From the NCBI RefSeq assembly GCF_041224425.1, contig NZ_JBGFGL010000071.1:304045-368044 (forward strand): a stretch of 64,000 nt of DNA, in the 5' to 3' direction. Made by a program: the position numbers and the translations under genes. The number at the start of each line of letters is the position of its first letter. The first letter of the stretch is position 1. The DNA comes from Psychroserpens sp041224425 (GTDB lineage Bacteria; Bacteroidota; Bacteroidia; Flavobacteriales; Flavobacteriaceae). Below the pieces are notes generated by a model that saw only the letters and a list, made by a program, of their open reading frames with translations, was not told where the DNA came from and made no database searches. This document shows positions 51,696 through 60,539 of the stretch, piece after piece.

Positions 51696-52622
51696 ATGAA
51701 AGTAACAGTAGTTGGCGCAGGTGCAGTAGGTGCAAGTTGTGCAGAATACATTGCAATTAAAAACTTTGCTTCTGAAGTCGTAATCTTGGATATTAAGGAA
51801 GGGTATGCCGAAGGAAAAGCAATGGACTTGATGCAGTGCGCTTCTTTAAATGGATTCGATACCAAAATCACAGGAAGTACCAATGATTATTCTAAAACAG
51901 CAAATAGTGATATTTGTGTGATCACTTCTGGAATTCCAAGAAAACCTGGAATGACTCGTGAAGAATTGATTGGGATCAATGCTGGAATTGTTAAGTCCGT
52001 TTCTTCAAGTTTGGTTGAACATTCACCAAACACCATTATCATTGTGGTAAGCAATCCTATGGATACGATGACCTATTTGGTGCATAAAACTACTGATTTA
52101 CCTAAGCATAGAATCATAGGAATGGGTGGAGCTTTAGACTCTGCACGTTTCAAATACAGATTAGCCGAAGCCATGAATGCTCCTATTAGTGATGTAGATG
52201 GAATGGTGATTGGCGGTCACAGCGATAAAGGAATGGTGCCTTTAACATCTCATGCTACTAGAAACAGTATCAAGGTTTCTGAGTTTTTATCTGAAGAACG
52301 TCTAGACCAGGTGAAGGAAGATACCAAAGTTGGAGGTGCTACTTTAACCAAGTTATTAGGGACGTCTGCTTGGTATGCTCCAGGTGCTGCAGTTTCTGGA
52401 TTGGTTCAAGCCATTGCTTGCGACCAAAAGAAAATGTTCCCTTGTTCTACCTTATTGGATGGAGAGTATGGTTTAAGTGATTTGTGTATTGGAGTTCCAG
52501 TGATTCTGGGACGTAATGGAATTGAGAAAATCGTTGATGTACCTTTGAGCGATGCTGAAAAAGCGCACATGGCAGAAAGTGCTGAAGGTGTTAAGAAAAC
52601 AAATGGGTTGTTAGAGTTTTAA
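51696..52622 (+). CDS. mdh: malate dehydrogenase, LDH-like type
   Basis: Mdh oxidises malate to oxaloacetate with NAD in the TCA cycle. The 308-residue enzyme is the lactate-dehydrogenase-like type: VTVVGAGAVGAS for NAD binding, GIPRKPGMTREEL with the substrate-binding Arg residues, VVSNPMDTMTYL, and the catalytic His in GGHSDKGMVPL. I start at ATG 51696; the frame is open further up to 51615, but that part lies before the promoter and gives a non-conserved extension. It is a single gene with its own terminator. Confidence 0.97.
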   Translation: MKVTVVGAGAVGASCAEYIAIKNFASEVVILDIKEGYAEGKAMDLMQCASLNGFDTKITGSTNDYSKTANSDICVITSGIPRKPGMTREELIGINAGIVKSVSSSLVEHSPNTIIIVVSNPMDTMTYLVHKTTDLPKHRIIGMGGALDSARFKYRLAEAMNAPISDVDGMVIGGHSDKGMVPLTSHATRNSIKVSEFLSEERLDQVKEDTKVGGATLTKLLGTSAWYAPGAAVSGLVQAIACDQKKMFPCSTLLDGEYGLSDLCIGVPVILGRNGIEKIVDVPLSDAEKAHMAESAEGVKKTNGLLEF

Positions 52623-52646
52623 TAATCTGATTCTTATAATTTTACT

Positions 52647-52681
52647 AAAAATAAGGGCTGTATTTAGCAGTCCTTATTTTT
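52647..52681 (+). terminator. mdh terminator, merged with the next promoter
   Basis: AAAAATAAGGGCTG (52647-52660) pairs with CAGTCCTTATTTTT (52668-52681), with one wobble and a 7-nt loop. Its T-rich end runs into TATATTTG 4 nt later. Confidence 0.85.
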
Positions 52682-52685
52682 ATTA

Positions 52686-52693
52686 TATATTTG
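52686..52693 (+). promoter_or_regulatory. -7 box TATATTTG, predicted leaderless start
   Basis: A full TAnnTTTG box ends 4 nt before the ATG at 52698. It is the second case in this window of terminator, box and start codon packed together. Confidence 0.55.
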
Positions 52694-52697
52694 GCGC

Positions 52698-53303
52698 ATG
52701 AATAAAAAATGGTATATAAGTGCTCTTGTAGTGGTTCTCGCCTTTTTAGGTGGCATCATTACACAAGAACAAATATCTAAGCCGAATCAGGAAATTGTAT
52801 TGCAGTTTACCAGTAATACGGTTACAACAGATGAGGCCGATACTGCCATTTCTTCCATTACTGAACAACTTCACGCTGTTGGTGTTACCAATATTCAAGT
52901 TACTGAATATCATAAAGGACAGCTTAAAATTGTTTACCATAGCAATGCTGATATATCGAGCATAAAAGATATTCTATCTAAGGAGAAATCAATTGGAAAC
53001 GATACAGAGCTTCCTCTTGAACTACCTTCAGAACATTACAAAGTTGCTTATAATCTAGATGTTTATGAGCTTCAGGATGTTCATGATGGAGAGTTAAAAT
53101 TCCAAGGTGCGTTAGGTTTTGACCATAAGGGAAGCCAAGAGCTGATCCATAGTCCGAATCCGTATGCTAACGTAAATATCTACAATTACTCAGTTGCCCA
53201 ATTACAAAATTATGATGTAGCTGAGCATTATAAATATGTTGCGATTTCGCATAACCATATTGCTTACAAAATTCCTGAGGTTCGAGCCGGACCAACTTCT
53301 TAA
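52698..53303 (+). CDS. membrane-anchored protein of unknown function upstream of secDF
   Basis: I do not recognise this 201-residue protein. One N-terminal membrane helix (residues about 5-23, WYISALVVVLAFLGGIIT) is followed by a soluble domain facing the periplasm. Residues about 49-90 (ISSITEQLHAVGVTNIQV to SIKDILSKE) read like a ferredoxin-type alpha/beta fold and loosely recall the RIDQFGVTSPNIQ-to-VKRATEL part of the SecD P1 domain in the downstream gene. The likeness is weak. It lies between mdh and secDF with its own terminator-linked promoter. Confidence 0.75.
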   Translation: MNKKWYISALVVVLAFLGGIITQEQISKPNQEIVLQFTSNTVTTDEADTAISSITEQLHAVGVTNIQVTEYHKGQLKIVYHSNADISSIKDILSKEKSIGNDTELPLELPSEHYKVAYNLDVYELQDVHDGELKFQGALGFDHKGSQELIHSPNPYANVNIYNYSVAQLQNYDVAEHYKYVAISHNHIAYKIPEVRAGPTS

Positions 53304-53352
53304 AACTACTATTTACTAACACAATCTTGATGAGTTGTGTCGTATCTAACAT

Positions 53353-53381
53353 CAGTTTTTCGGTAGTTTATCGAAAAGCTG
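53353..53381. repeat. 10-bp inverted repeat between the unknown gene and secDF
   Basis: CAGTTTTTCG (53353-53362) and CGAAAAGCTG (53372-53381) can form a hairpin with a 9-nt loop. It lacks a T-tract, so it is not a standard terminator; it lies 32 nt upstream of the secDF -33 element. Confidence 0.5.
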
Positions 53382-53412
53382 CCCAAAACAATCATATAAC
53401 CACAATAAATAA

Positions 53413-53442
53413 TTGTCAAATTTAAAGTAAAGTCTATATTTG
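53413..53442 (+). promoter_or_regulatory. secDF promoter, TTG-N19-TATATTTG
   Basis: TTG (53413-53415) and TATATTTG (53435-53442) are 19 nt apart, the usual spacing of the Bacteroidota -33/-7 promoter. This is the most complete promoter I see. It lies 36 nt before the secDF ATG. Confidence 0.65.
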
Positions 53443-53478
53443 CTTTCCGAAAATTTGACCCATTAAACACATAAAATA

Positions 53479-56448
53479 ATGCAAAACAAAGGATTAGTTA
53501 AGCTTTTTGCACTGTTATTTGGATTGGTAAGTATTTACCAGTTGTCATTTACATTTAAAGCTAACCAAGTTGAAGAAGAGGCAAAACAATTTGCCCAAAG
53601 TAAGTTTCAAGACGTTGATGAAATCAACGAAGCCGAAATACGTTATTTAGATTCTATTTCAAGTCAAGAAGTATTTGATATAGGAATTGCAAACTTCACT
53701 TTTAAGGAAGTAAAAGAGAAATCGATGAATCTTGGTCTTGACCTTAAGGGTGGACTGAACGTGATTTTAGAGATTTCTGTAAAAGATATTTTGAAAGGAT
53801 TGTCCAACAATAGTAAAGACCCAGCATTTAACAAGGCTTTAGCTGATGCCGAGGAAATCCAAAAAGATGCCCAAGAATCGTATTTAGAGTCTTTTTACCA
53901 AGCTTGGGATGCCATCAAAGGCGATCAAAAATTAGCATCACCTGATATTTTTGCCAATAGAAATTTAGACGATGTCATCAATATCAACATGACTGATGAT
54001 GAAGTTAAAAAAGAAATAGAGCAAAAGGTTGATGAGTCTATTGTATCTGCTTTTGAAGTATTGCGTAAACGTATTGACCAATTTGGTGTTACTTCTCCAA
54101 ATATTCAACGTTTAGGAAATACAGGTCGTGTTTTGGTTGAACTTCCTGGAGTTAAGGATGTAAAACGTGCTACAGAGTTGATTACAACGACAGCACAATT
54201 ACAATTTTGGGATGTGGCTAAACCTCAAACTTTAGGGGCTTTCTTTGCAGACGCAAACGAAACTCTTAAGGATGTTTTAGGTGTTGAAGAAAAAGAAGAA
54301 GCTATCGAAGCTCAAGATAGTACATCTACAGATAGTACTATTGATGACCTTTTAGGTGAGACATCGACAGATTCTACAAGTCTTGGTCAAGTCAACCCTA
54401 TCTTCGATTTAATTGATGCTCCAAGATCTGGAGGTATGTTAGGAATTAAATTAGAGAACAAAGATAAATTTCAGTCGTACCTTGACATGCCTCAGGTAAG
54501 AGCAAATCTACCTGCTGATGCACGTAACGTAAAGTTTGCTTTCGGACTTCCAACTGCAGATGAAGAAACAGGAATTGAGTACGTCGATTTATATGCCTTA
54601 AAAGGGAACAGAGATAATGAACCTGAATTAAGTGGAGCAGTTGTTACTGACGCACGTCAATCTTATAGCAATACCAATAAGCCATCTGTAACGATGCAAA
54701 TGAATGCTAAAGGAGCAAAGAAATGGGAAGAAATCACCGGAAGAGCATTTACCAATAAATCTCAGATCGCTATCGTTTTAGATGATATTGTGTATTCAGC
54801 ACCTACGGCTTCAAATGGAGCTATTTCAGGTGGTAACACTGAAATCTCAGGAAACTTTACAGTAAACGAAGCCATCGATTTAGCAAACGTTTTGAGAGCA
54901 GGTAAATTGCCTGCCTCTGCTGATATTGTGCAAGCAGATCAAGTTGGGCCATCTTTAGGGAAGGAAGCTATTGAGAGTGGTACAAAATCTTTCTTGATTG
55001 CTTTGACGTTAGTACTAATTTGGATGGTATTATACTATGGAAAGGCTGGTATTTTTGCTGATATTGCCTTATTATTAAACATCTTATTGATATTTGGTGT
55101 GTTATCAGGATTAGGTGCTGTATTGACTTTACCTGGATTGGCTGGTATCGTTTTAACTATTGGTATGTCGGTTGATGCTAACGTTCTTATTTTTGAACGT
55201 GTACGTGAAGAATTGACTAAAGGAAAAGGTATGAAAGAGGCTGTTAAAGATGGTTTTGCAAATGCCTTGTCTTCAATTTTGGATGCGAATATCACAACCG
55301 GTTTAACAGCATTAATTTTATTCGTATTTGGTACAGGTCCGATTAAAGGTTTCGCAACAACCTTATTGATTGGTATTGTGACTTCATTGTTTACTGCAAT
55401 TTTCATCACACGTTTATTGGTTGACTGGTATGTGAACAAAAACAAGACTTTAGATTTCTCTACTGCAATTACCAAAGGTTTATTCAAGAACATGAATATC
55501 AAGTTTATCGCTAAGCGTAAAGTGGCTTATGTGATTTCTGGAATCTTGATTTTAGTAAGTTTAGGGTCTTTGTTCACAAACAAATTAGATCAAGGTATCG
55601 ATTTTGTTGGTGGTAGAACTTACCAAGTTCGTTTTGATCAAGCAGTGAGCTCTGAAGCTGTTGCTACAGATTTGAATGCTGTCTTCGGAAGTGCTGAAGT
55701 AAAAACGATTGGTGCAGCTAACCAATTGAAGATTTCGACGAAATATAAAGTGAATGAAAATTCTGCTGAAGCAGACGAGGAAGTTCAAACTATGTTGTTT
55801 GAAGGTTTGAAATCATACTTACCTGCTGATATCACTTATACTGAATTTTCTGAAGCAACTAATGGTGTTGGAAAAGTATTGTCAAGTAAAGTAAGTCCAA
55901 CAATTGCCGATGATATCAAAAAAGAATCGTTCTGGGCAGTTTTAGGATCCTTAGTGGTTGTATTCCTCTATATCTTATTCCGTTTCAAGAGATGGCAATT
56001 CTCTACGGGAGCAGTTGTTGCCGTATTCCATGATGTTATTATTGTATTGGGTATCTTCTCATTACTCTATAAGTTCATGCCATTCAGTATGGAGATCGAT
56101 CAAGCGTTTATAGCAGCTATCTTAACGGTTATTGGTTACTCGCTAAACGATACGGTTGTTGTATTCGATAGAATTAGAGAGGTTATTGCAGAACGTTCTG
56201 GATTCAAAGGTGGAAAGAATATCAACTCAGCAATCAATAGTACACTGAGTAGAACCTTGAATACCTCGTTAACGACCTTAGTGGTGTTATTGGCGATGTT
56301 TATCTTTGGAGCCGATTCACTTAGAGGGTTGTTATTTGCGTTGATCGTAGGTGTTATTGTTGGTACCTATTCATCTGTATTTATTGCAACGCCAATCATG
56401 TATGATACTTTAAAAGACAAAGGTGAAGCGCCTCAAGAAGAAGCTTAG
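53479..56448 (+). CDS. secDF: protein-export membrane protein SecDF, fused
   Basis: SecDF pulls preproteins out of the SecYEG channel with the proton-motive force. The 989-residue protein is the SecD-SecF fusion seen in Bacteroidota and Bacillus, with twelve membrane helices. The SecD half has a long periplasmic P1 domain (including an Asp/Ser-rich insert, EAQDSTSTDSTIDD) and IVLTIGMSVDANVLIFERV in its membrane part. The SecF half starts around KFIAKRKVAYVISG and has GYSLNDTVVVFDRIRE. It would export the Sec-dependent T9SS cargo and lipoproteins of this cell. Confidence 0.97.
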   Translation: MQNKGLVKLFALLFGLVSIYQLSFTFKANQVEEEAKQFAQSKFQDVDEINEAEIRYLDSISSQEVFDIGIANFTFKEVKEKSMNLGLDLKGGLNVILEISVKDILKGLSNNSKDPAFNKALADAEEIQKDAQESYLESFYQAWDAIKGDQKLASPDIFANRNLDDVININMTDDEVKKEIEQKVDESIVSAFEVLRKRIDQFGVTSPNIQRLGNTGRVLVELPGVKDVKRATELITTTAQLQFWDVAKPQTLGAFFADANETLKDVLGVEEKEEAIEAQDSTSTDSTIDDLLGETSTDSTSLGQVNPIFDLIDAPRSGGMLGIKLENKDKFQSYLDMPQVRANLPADARNVKFAFGLPTADEETGIEYVDLYALKGNRDNEPELSGAVVTDARQSYSNTNKPSVTMQMNAKGAKKWEEITGRAFTNKSQIAIVLDDIVYSAPTASNGAISGGNTEISGNFTVNEAIDLANVLRAGKLPASADIVQADQVGPSLGKEAIESGTKSFLIALTLVLIWMVLYYGKAGIFADIALLLNILLIFGVLSGLGAVLTLPGLAGIVLTIGMSVDANVLIFERVREELTKGKGMKEAVKDGFANALSSILDANITTGLTALILFVFGTGPIKGFATTLLIGIVTSLFTAIFITRLLVDWYVNKNKTLDFSTAITKGLFKNMNIKFIAKRKVAYVISGILILVSLGSLFTNKLDQGIDFVGGRTYQVRFDQAVSSEAVATDLNAVFGSAEVKTIGAANQLKISTKYKVNENSAEADEEVQTMLFEGLKSYLPADITYTEFSEATNGVGKVLSSKVSPTIADDIKKESFWAVLGSLVVVFLYILFRFKRWQFSTGAVVAVFHDVIIVLGIFSLLYKFMPFSMEIDQAFIAAILTVIGYSLNDTVVVFDRIREVIAERSGFKGGKNINSAINSTLSRTLNTSLTTLVVLLAMFIFGADSLRGLLFALIVGVIVGTYSSVFIATPIMYDTLKDKGEAPQEEA

Positions 56449-56468
56449 TAACCTTATATGATTTAAAT

Positions 56469-56503
56469 AAAAAAACCACTCATTCTTGAGTGGTTTTTTT
56501 TTT
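56469..56503. terminator. bidirectional terminator of secDF and the DUF192 run
   Basis: AAAAAACCACTCA (56470-56482) pairs with TGAGTGGTTTTTT (56487-56499) over TTCT, with T on the plus strand and A on its left. It serves both convergent units. Confidence 0.9.
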
Positions 56504-56514
56504 ATAAACTATTT

Positions 56515-57024
56515 TTAAAGTGTCGAATATTCAATGCGATCTCCTTTTTCAAGTTGCCAGATATCACTTAAACCAGCATTTATCTCTAATACATATTTTG
56601 CAGGAGCTTCAGAAGGTAAGGAGGTTTCATCCATTGGTTTTGTGTTCTTTTGAATACTAACAATGGTCTTGTCTTCTGAAAGATATATGATATCCAAAGG
56701 GATTTCTGTGTTTTTCATGTAAAAACTCCTGTAGGTTTCATCAGGAAAAATGAATAGCATCCCTTGGTTTTGTTCCATGCTTTTGCGATACATCAAGCCT
56801 GTTTGGGTCGTGTATTCATCATCTGCAATTTCAATATCAAGAGTTGCTAAAATAGAATCGGTAGAAGCTTTTTTAAGTTGAAGTACGCCTTCCTTTTTAA
56901 ATGAAATACTAACAGATTTTACTGCTGAATTGTGTTTAGGTTCTTTTTTACAGGAAACAGAAACAGTAGTAAAAACGATTCCAAGAACAGACGTGGAAAT
57001 CAATCGAAACCAGCGATTTTCCAT
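56515..57024 (-). CDS. DUF192 lipoprotein
   Basis: The 169-residue protein has a lipobox (VSVSC) and a DUF192 domain: IADDEYTTQTGLMYRKSMEQNQGMLFIF, MKNTEIPLDIIYL and YVLEINAGLSDIWQLEKGD. DUF192 is a small beta-rich domain common in exported proteins; function is not settled. I start it at ATG 57024, which gives the lipoprotein signal and lies 2 nt after the lgt stop; the longer frame would overlap lgt and lose the signal. Confidence 0.85.
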   Translation of the reverse strand: MENRWFRLISTSVLGIVFTTVSVSCKKEPKHNSAVKSVSISFKKEGVLQLKKASTDSILATLDIEIADDEYTTQTGLMYRKSMEQNQGMLFIFPDETYRSFYMKNTEIPLDIIYLSEDKTIVSIQKNTKPMDETSLPSEAPAKYVLEINAGLSDIWQLEKGDRIEYSTL

Positions 57025-57026
57025 GG

Positions 57027-57950
57027 TTATTTTAATGCTCTTTTTGGCTTGTATAGAAACATAAAGTATAAACCAATTAGAATAAAAGGTATGCTCAATA
57101 ATTGTCCGGTATTCAATAGCCAATCGGCACGTTCAACATTTTGGGCTTCCTTGACATATTCAACAAAGAATCGAACGGTCCACAACAACACCAAAAACAA
57201 ACCAAACAAAAAGCCTTGCTGCTCACTTTTTTTGGTTTTCCAATAGAAATAAAGCAAAATCAAGAATACAAAAACATAGCTAAAGGCTTCGTATAATTGC
57301 GCTGGATGCCTTAAAGGAATGGCATTGAGTAAATCAGCATATTTAGGATCACTGCCAAATGTATTGTATGCCTCTTGAACATCTTTGATTCCAGTAACCT
57401 TTACAATTTCATATTTATTGTATTCATCCTGAATGAATTTCACACCGAAATTTGAAGTCGTCACTTTTCCGATGATTTCAGAATTGATGAAATTCCCCAA
57501 TCTTACAAAAACAGCACCTAAAGCAACTGGGATTACAATTCGATCTAAAATCCATAGCACAGATTTCTTGATCACTTTTTTGTTGTACAGATACATAGAA
57601 ATGATCATGCCTATGGCAGCTCCATGGCTAGCTAAACCTTGAAAGCCAGTAAATTCAACACCACCTTTAAATTTGAACGGCAGAAAAATACTGAAGAAAT
57701 CCTCATTGATCAGCTCAGGTTGGTAAAAAATAACATGACCTAAACGTGCTCCGACCATAATTCCTAAGACAGAATAAATAAAAAGAGAATCCAAATCCTC
57801 GCTGGTTTGGTTTTCATTTTTATAAATACGTTTCATGATATAAAAACCTAACAAAAAGGCTACAATCCACATCAAACTGTAGTAGTGAAGCATAAAAAAA
57901 CCTAAGTCTATTCCTTTTGTAGGATTCCAAACAATATCTAAAGCGAACAT
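57027..57950 (-). CDS. lgt: prolipoprotein diacylglyceryl transferase
   Basis: Lgt attaches diacylglycerol to the lipobox Cys of prolipoproteins in the inner membrane. The 307-residue polytopic protein has the essential region FQGLASHGAAIGM, the signature ALGAVFVRLGNFINSEIIGK, and RHPAQLYEAFSYV with the catalytic Arg/His region. It has an insertion between the signature and RHPAQLYE (SNFGVKFIQDEYNKYEIV onward). It would serve the many lipoproteins in the window. Near-consensus box TATCTTTA is about 20 nt upstream. Confidence 0.95.
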   Translation of the reverse strand: MFALDIVWNPTKGIDLGFFMLHYYSLMWIVAFLLGFYIMKRIYKNENQTSEDLDSLFIYSVLGIMVGARLGHVIFYQPELINEDFFSIFLPFKFKGGVEFTGFQGLASHGAAIGMIISMYLYNKKVIKKSVLWILDRIVIPVALGAVFVRLGNFINSEIIGKVTTSNFGVKFIQDEYNKYEIVKVTGIKDVQEAYNTFGSDPKYADLLNAIPLRHPAQLYEAFSYVFVFLILLYFYWKTKKSEQQGFLFGLFLVLLWTVRFFVEYVKEAQNVERADWLLNTGQLLSIPFILIGLYFMFLYKPKRALK

Positions 57951-58014
57951 AAATTTCTGTTTTGTTGGTAAAGATAGTATTTATGCTGTAATGGCTGCCA
58001 ATCTTAAGATAGAT

Positions 58015-58248
58015 TTAATCTTCTTTATCTGGAACAGGATCGTAACCCGATCTGCCCCAAGGATGACAACTAAAAATACGTTTTAAGGCTAGTTTTCCAC
58101 CTTTCAAGAAGCCGTGTTTTTGTAACGCTTCCTTTGCATAATGGGAACAAGTTGGCTGAAAACGACAACTCGCTGGTGTCAAAGGAGAAATAAAAAGTTG
58201 GTACACTTTAATCAAGAAAAGAAAAGGTGCAATTAAAATCCGTTTCAT
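58015..58248 (-). CDS. yidD: membrane protein insertion efficiency factor YidD
   Basis: YidD helps insertase YidC-mediated insertion of inner-membrane proteins. The 77-residue product has the full family pattern: an amphipathic N-terminal helix, SPLTPASCRFQPTCSHYA with the conserved Cys residues, and KRIFSCHPWGRSGYDPVP. It is only 3 nt downstream of cysS. Confidence 0.95.
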   Translation of the reverse strand: MKRILIAPFLFLIKVYQLFISPLTPASCRFQPTCSHYAKEALQKHGFLKGGKLALKRIFSCHPWGRSGYDPVPDKED

Positions 58249-58251
58249 GGT

Positions 58252-59733
58252 TTAGTTGGTCGTAAAAGTCGTACCATCCTTGCCATCATTTAATTGAATG
58301 CCTTTTGCAGCAAGTTCATCCCTTATTTTATCGGAAAGAGCAAAATCCTTGTTCGCTCTGGCTTCTTGCCTTAATTGAATTAGTAATTCCACAGCTCCAG
58401 AAAGCTTGTCAGTACTCGCTCCAGATTCGCTATTGTTGAGCAAGCCCAAAACATCAAAAGTAAAAGCATTCATTGTTTGCTTCAAGGTTTTTAAATCTTC
58501 AGAAGTTAAGGAGGCGTTCTTATCCTTGATTTGATTCACCAATTTAGCAGCTTCAAATAAATGCGATATTAAAATAGGTGAATTGAAATCATCATTCATG
58601 GCATCATAACACTTTTGTCGCCATTCTTGTACATCAAACGTAGATTCACTTCCAGCGGTTAAACTATCTAAAGTGTTTATAGCTTCCATAAGCCTATTGA
58701 AACCTTTCTCGCTAGCCTGTAAACCATCATCAGTTAAATCCAATACACTTCGATAAGAGGATTGGGCATTAAAAAAACGAATGACGCTAGGTGAGTAGGC
58801 CTTGCTGAAAAATTTGTTTTCACCTGAAAGTAATTCATGCGGATTTACGGTATTACCTGTAGTTTTAGACATGCGCTGTCCGTTTAGTTGTAGCATATTG
58901 GCATGCATCCAATAATTAACAGGAGAAACACCTTTAGCAGCTTCACTTTGAGCAATCTCACATTCGTGATGTGGAAATTTCAAGTCCATACCACCACCAT
59001 GAATATCAAAATTATCTCCCAGATATTTAGTGCTCATAGCTGTACATTCCAAATGCCAACCAGGAAAACCATCACTCCAAGGAGATGGCCAACGCATAAT
59101 ATGTTGTGGTTCAGCACGCTTCCAAAGAGCAAAATCCTGTGGATTTTTCTTATCACTTTGACCTTCAAGAGCCCTGGTGTTATGAATAAGGTCTTCGAGT
59201 TTCCTTTTACTCAATTTTCCATATTCATTGCTTTCGTTGAATTTGTGCACATCAAAATATACAGAGCCATTCACTTCATATGCAAATCCATTGTCTATAA
59301 TGGTTTTAATAAGTTCAATCTGCTCAATGATATGTCCAGTTGCTGTAGGTTCAATACTAGGTGGAAGGAAGTTTAAGGTGTTCAGAATATTATGGAAATC
59401 AACTGTATAGCGTTGCACAACTTCCATAGGTTCAATTTGTTCTAAACGCGCTTTTTTTGTGATTTTATCTTCTCCAGTATCTGCGTCATTTTCCAAATGT
59501 CCTGCATCAGTTATATTTCTAACATAGCGAACTTTGTAACCTAAATGCTTGAAATACCTGTAGATCATATCAAAAGACATGAATGTTCTCACGTTTCCAA
59601 GATGCACATTACTGTAAACCGTTGGTCCACATACATACATGCCTACGTAGCCCTCTTCAATAGGGTTAAAGATTTCTTTTTTACCAGTTAATGAATTGTA
59701 AATGTGGATAGTTTGATCTTTGTACAGTTGCAT
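58252..59733 (-). CDS. cysS: cysteinyl-tRNA synthetase
   Basis: CysS charges tRNA-Cys. The 493-residue enzyme has MYVCGPTVYSNVHLGNVRTF with the HIGH-type HLGN and a zinc Cys, the zinc ligands in WHLECTAMS and FPHHECE, KMSKS as RMSKTTGN, and a C-terminal DALR-type domain. It is 25 nt downstream of folE and 3 nt upstream of yidD. Confidence 0.98.
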   Translation of the reverse strand: MQLYKDQTIHIYNSLTGKKEIFNPIEEGYVGMYVCGPTVYSNVHLGNVRTFMSFDMIYRYFKHLGYKVRYVRNITDAGHLENDADTGEDKITKKARLEQIEPMEVVQRYTVDFHNILNTLNFLPPSIEPTATGHIIEQIELIKTIIDNGFAYEVNGSVYFDVHKFNESNEYGKLSKRKLEDLIHNTRALEGQSDKKNPQDFALWKRAEPQHIMRWPSPWSDGFPGWHLECTAMSTKYLGDNFDIHGGGMDLKFPHHECEIAQSEAAKGVSPVNYWMHANMLQLNGQRMSKTTGNTVNPHELLSGENKFFSKAYSPSVIRFFNAQSSYRSVLDLTDDGLQASEKGFNRLMEAINTLDSLTAGSESTFDVQEWRQKCYDAMNDDFNSPILISHLFEAAKLVNQIKDKNASLTSEDLKTLKQTMNAFTFDVLGLLNNSESGASTDKLSGAVELLIQLRQEARANKDFALSDKIRDELAAKGIQLNDGKDGTTFTTN

Positions 59734-59758
59734 GTTAGGTTTTGAAAATGGGTTGTTC

Positions 59759-60454
59759 TTAAAATTCTGTTTCCAATTTAATATAATCTAAAAACTCTCT
59801 TCTTGTTTCCTTGTTTTTGAATTGCCCGCCAAATTCTGAAGTTACAGTACTACTATCAATATCTCTAATACCTCTAGAATTGACACATAAGTGCTTGGCA
59901 TCTATAACACAAGCCACATCTTTGGTGTTTAGAATTTTTTGAAGCTCCTTAACAATTTGTATAGTCAAACGTTCCTGTACTTGTGGACGTTTGGCAAAAT
60001 AATCAACAATACGGTTCATTTTGGAAAGGCCTACAACTGTACCATTGGAAATATAAGCAACATGTGCTTTGCCTACGATAGGTAAGAGGTGATGCTCACA
60101 TGTAGAGTAAACGGTTATATTCTTTTCCACAAGCATTTCACCATACTTATACTTGTTTTCAAAAGTAGATGCTTTTGGCTTTACTTGAGGGTCAAGACCG
60201 CCAAAGAGTTCTTTCACAAACATTTTAGCAACTCTAGTTGGTGTCCCTTTAAGACTGTCATCGGTTAAATCGAGACCTAAAGTTTCCATAATATGTCGAA
60301 CATCATCTTTAATAATGTCTATTTTTTCGTCGTTTGTTAATTTAAACGCGTCTTTTCTAAGAGGTGTTTCATGGGAAGAACCAATATGGTCATCACCAAT
60401 AGCTTCAAAATCTTCCAAGTCTTTTTCTATTTTCATGAATTCTAATGTTTTCAA
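59759..60454 (-). CDS. folE: GTP cyclohydrolase I
   Basis: FolE converts GTP to dihydroneopterin triphosphate, the first step of tetrahydrofolate synthesis. The 231-residue type IA enzyme has the zinc ligands in STCEHHLLP and CVNSRGI, GKAHVAYISNG, and VGLSKMNRIVDYFAKRPQVQERL. Start ATG 60454 is assumed; an in-frame ATG at 60436 would also work, as the N-terminus is not conserved. It heads folE-cysS-yidD-lgt-DUF192. The leader holds a hairpin with a T-tract. Confidence 0.96.
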   Translation of the reverse strand: MKTLEFMKIEKDLEDFEAIGDDHIGSSHETPLRKDAFKLTNDEKIDIIKDDVRHIMETLGLDLTDDSLKGTPTRVAKMFVKELFGGLDPQVKPKASTFENKYKYGEMLVEKNITVYSTCEHHLLPIVGKAHVAYISNGTVVGLSKMNRIVDYFAKRPQVQERLTIQIVKELQKILNTKDVACVIDAKHLCVNSRGIRDIDSSTVTSEFGGQFKNKETRREFLDYIKLETEF

Positions 60455-60496
60455 ACACAGTAGCTATTTAGTTTTTGATACTGCATTTTTGAAACT

Positions 60497-60537
60497 AAAA
60501 AACTCTAAACCAACTAAAAAAGTTTGTATTTAGAGTT
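60497..60537 (-). terminator. terminator-like hairpin in the folE leader
   Basis: On the minus strand AACTCTAAA (60537-60529) pairs with TTTAGAGTT (60509-60501), and an inner AACT/AGTT pair extends it, followed by a T-run to 60497. It lies between the -7 box and the folE ATG. Confidence 0.55.
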
Positions 60538-60539
60538 GG

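Noticed and set aside
55035..55502. 155-codon open frame on the minus strand opposite secDF
   Set aside because: Shadow of the conserved SecD membrane region; low-complexity Ile/Asn/Pro composition and no promoter.
57025..57123. N-terminal extension of the DUF192 lipoprotein into lgt
   Set aside because: It overlaps lgt and hides the lipoprotein signal that begins at ATG 57024.
58903..59376. 157-codon open frame on the plus strand opposite cysS
   Set aside because: Antisense to the CysS catalytic core, with no family resemblance.
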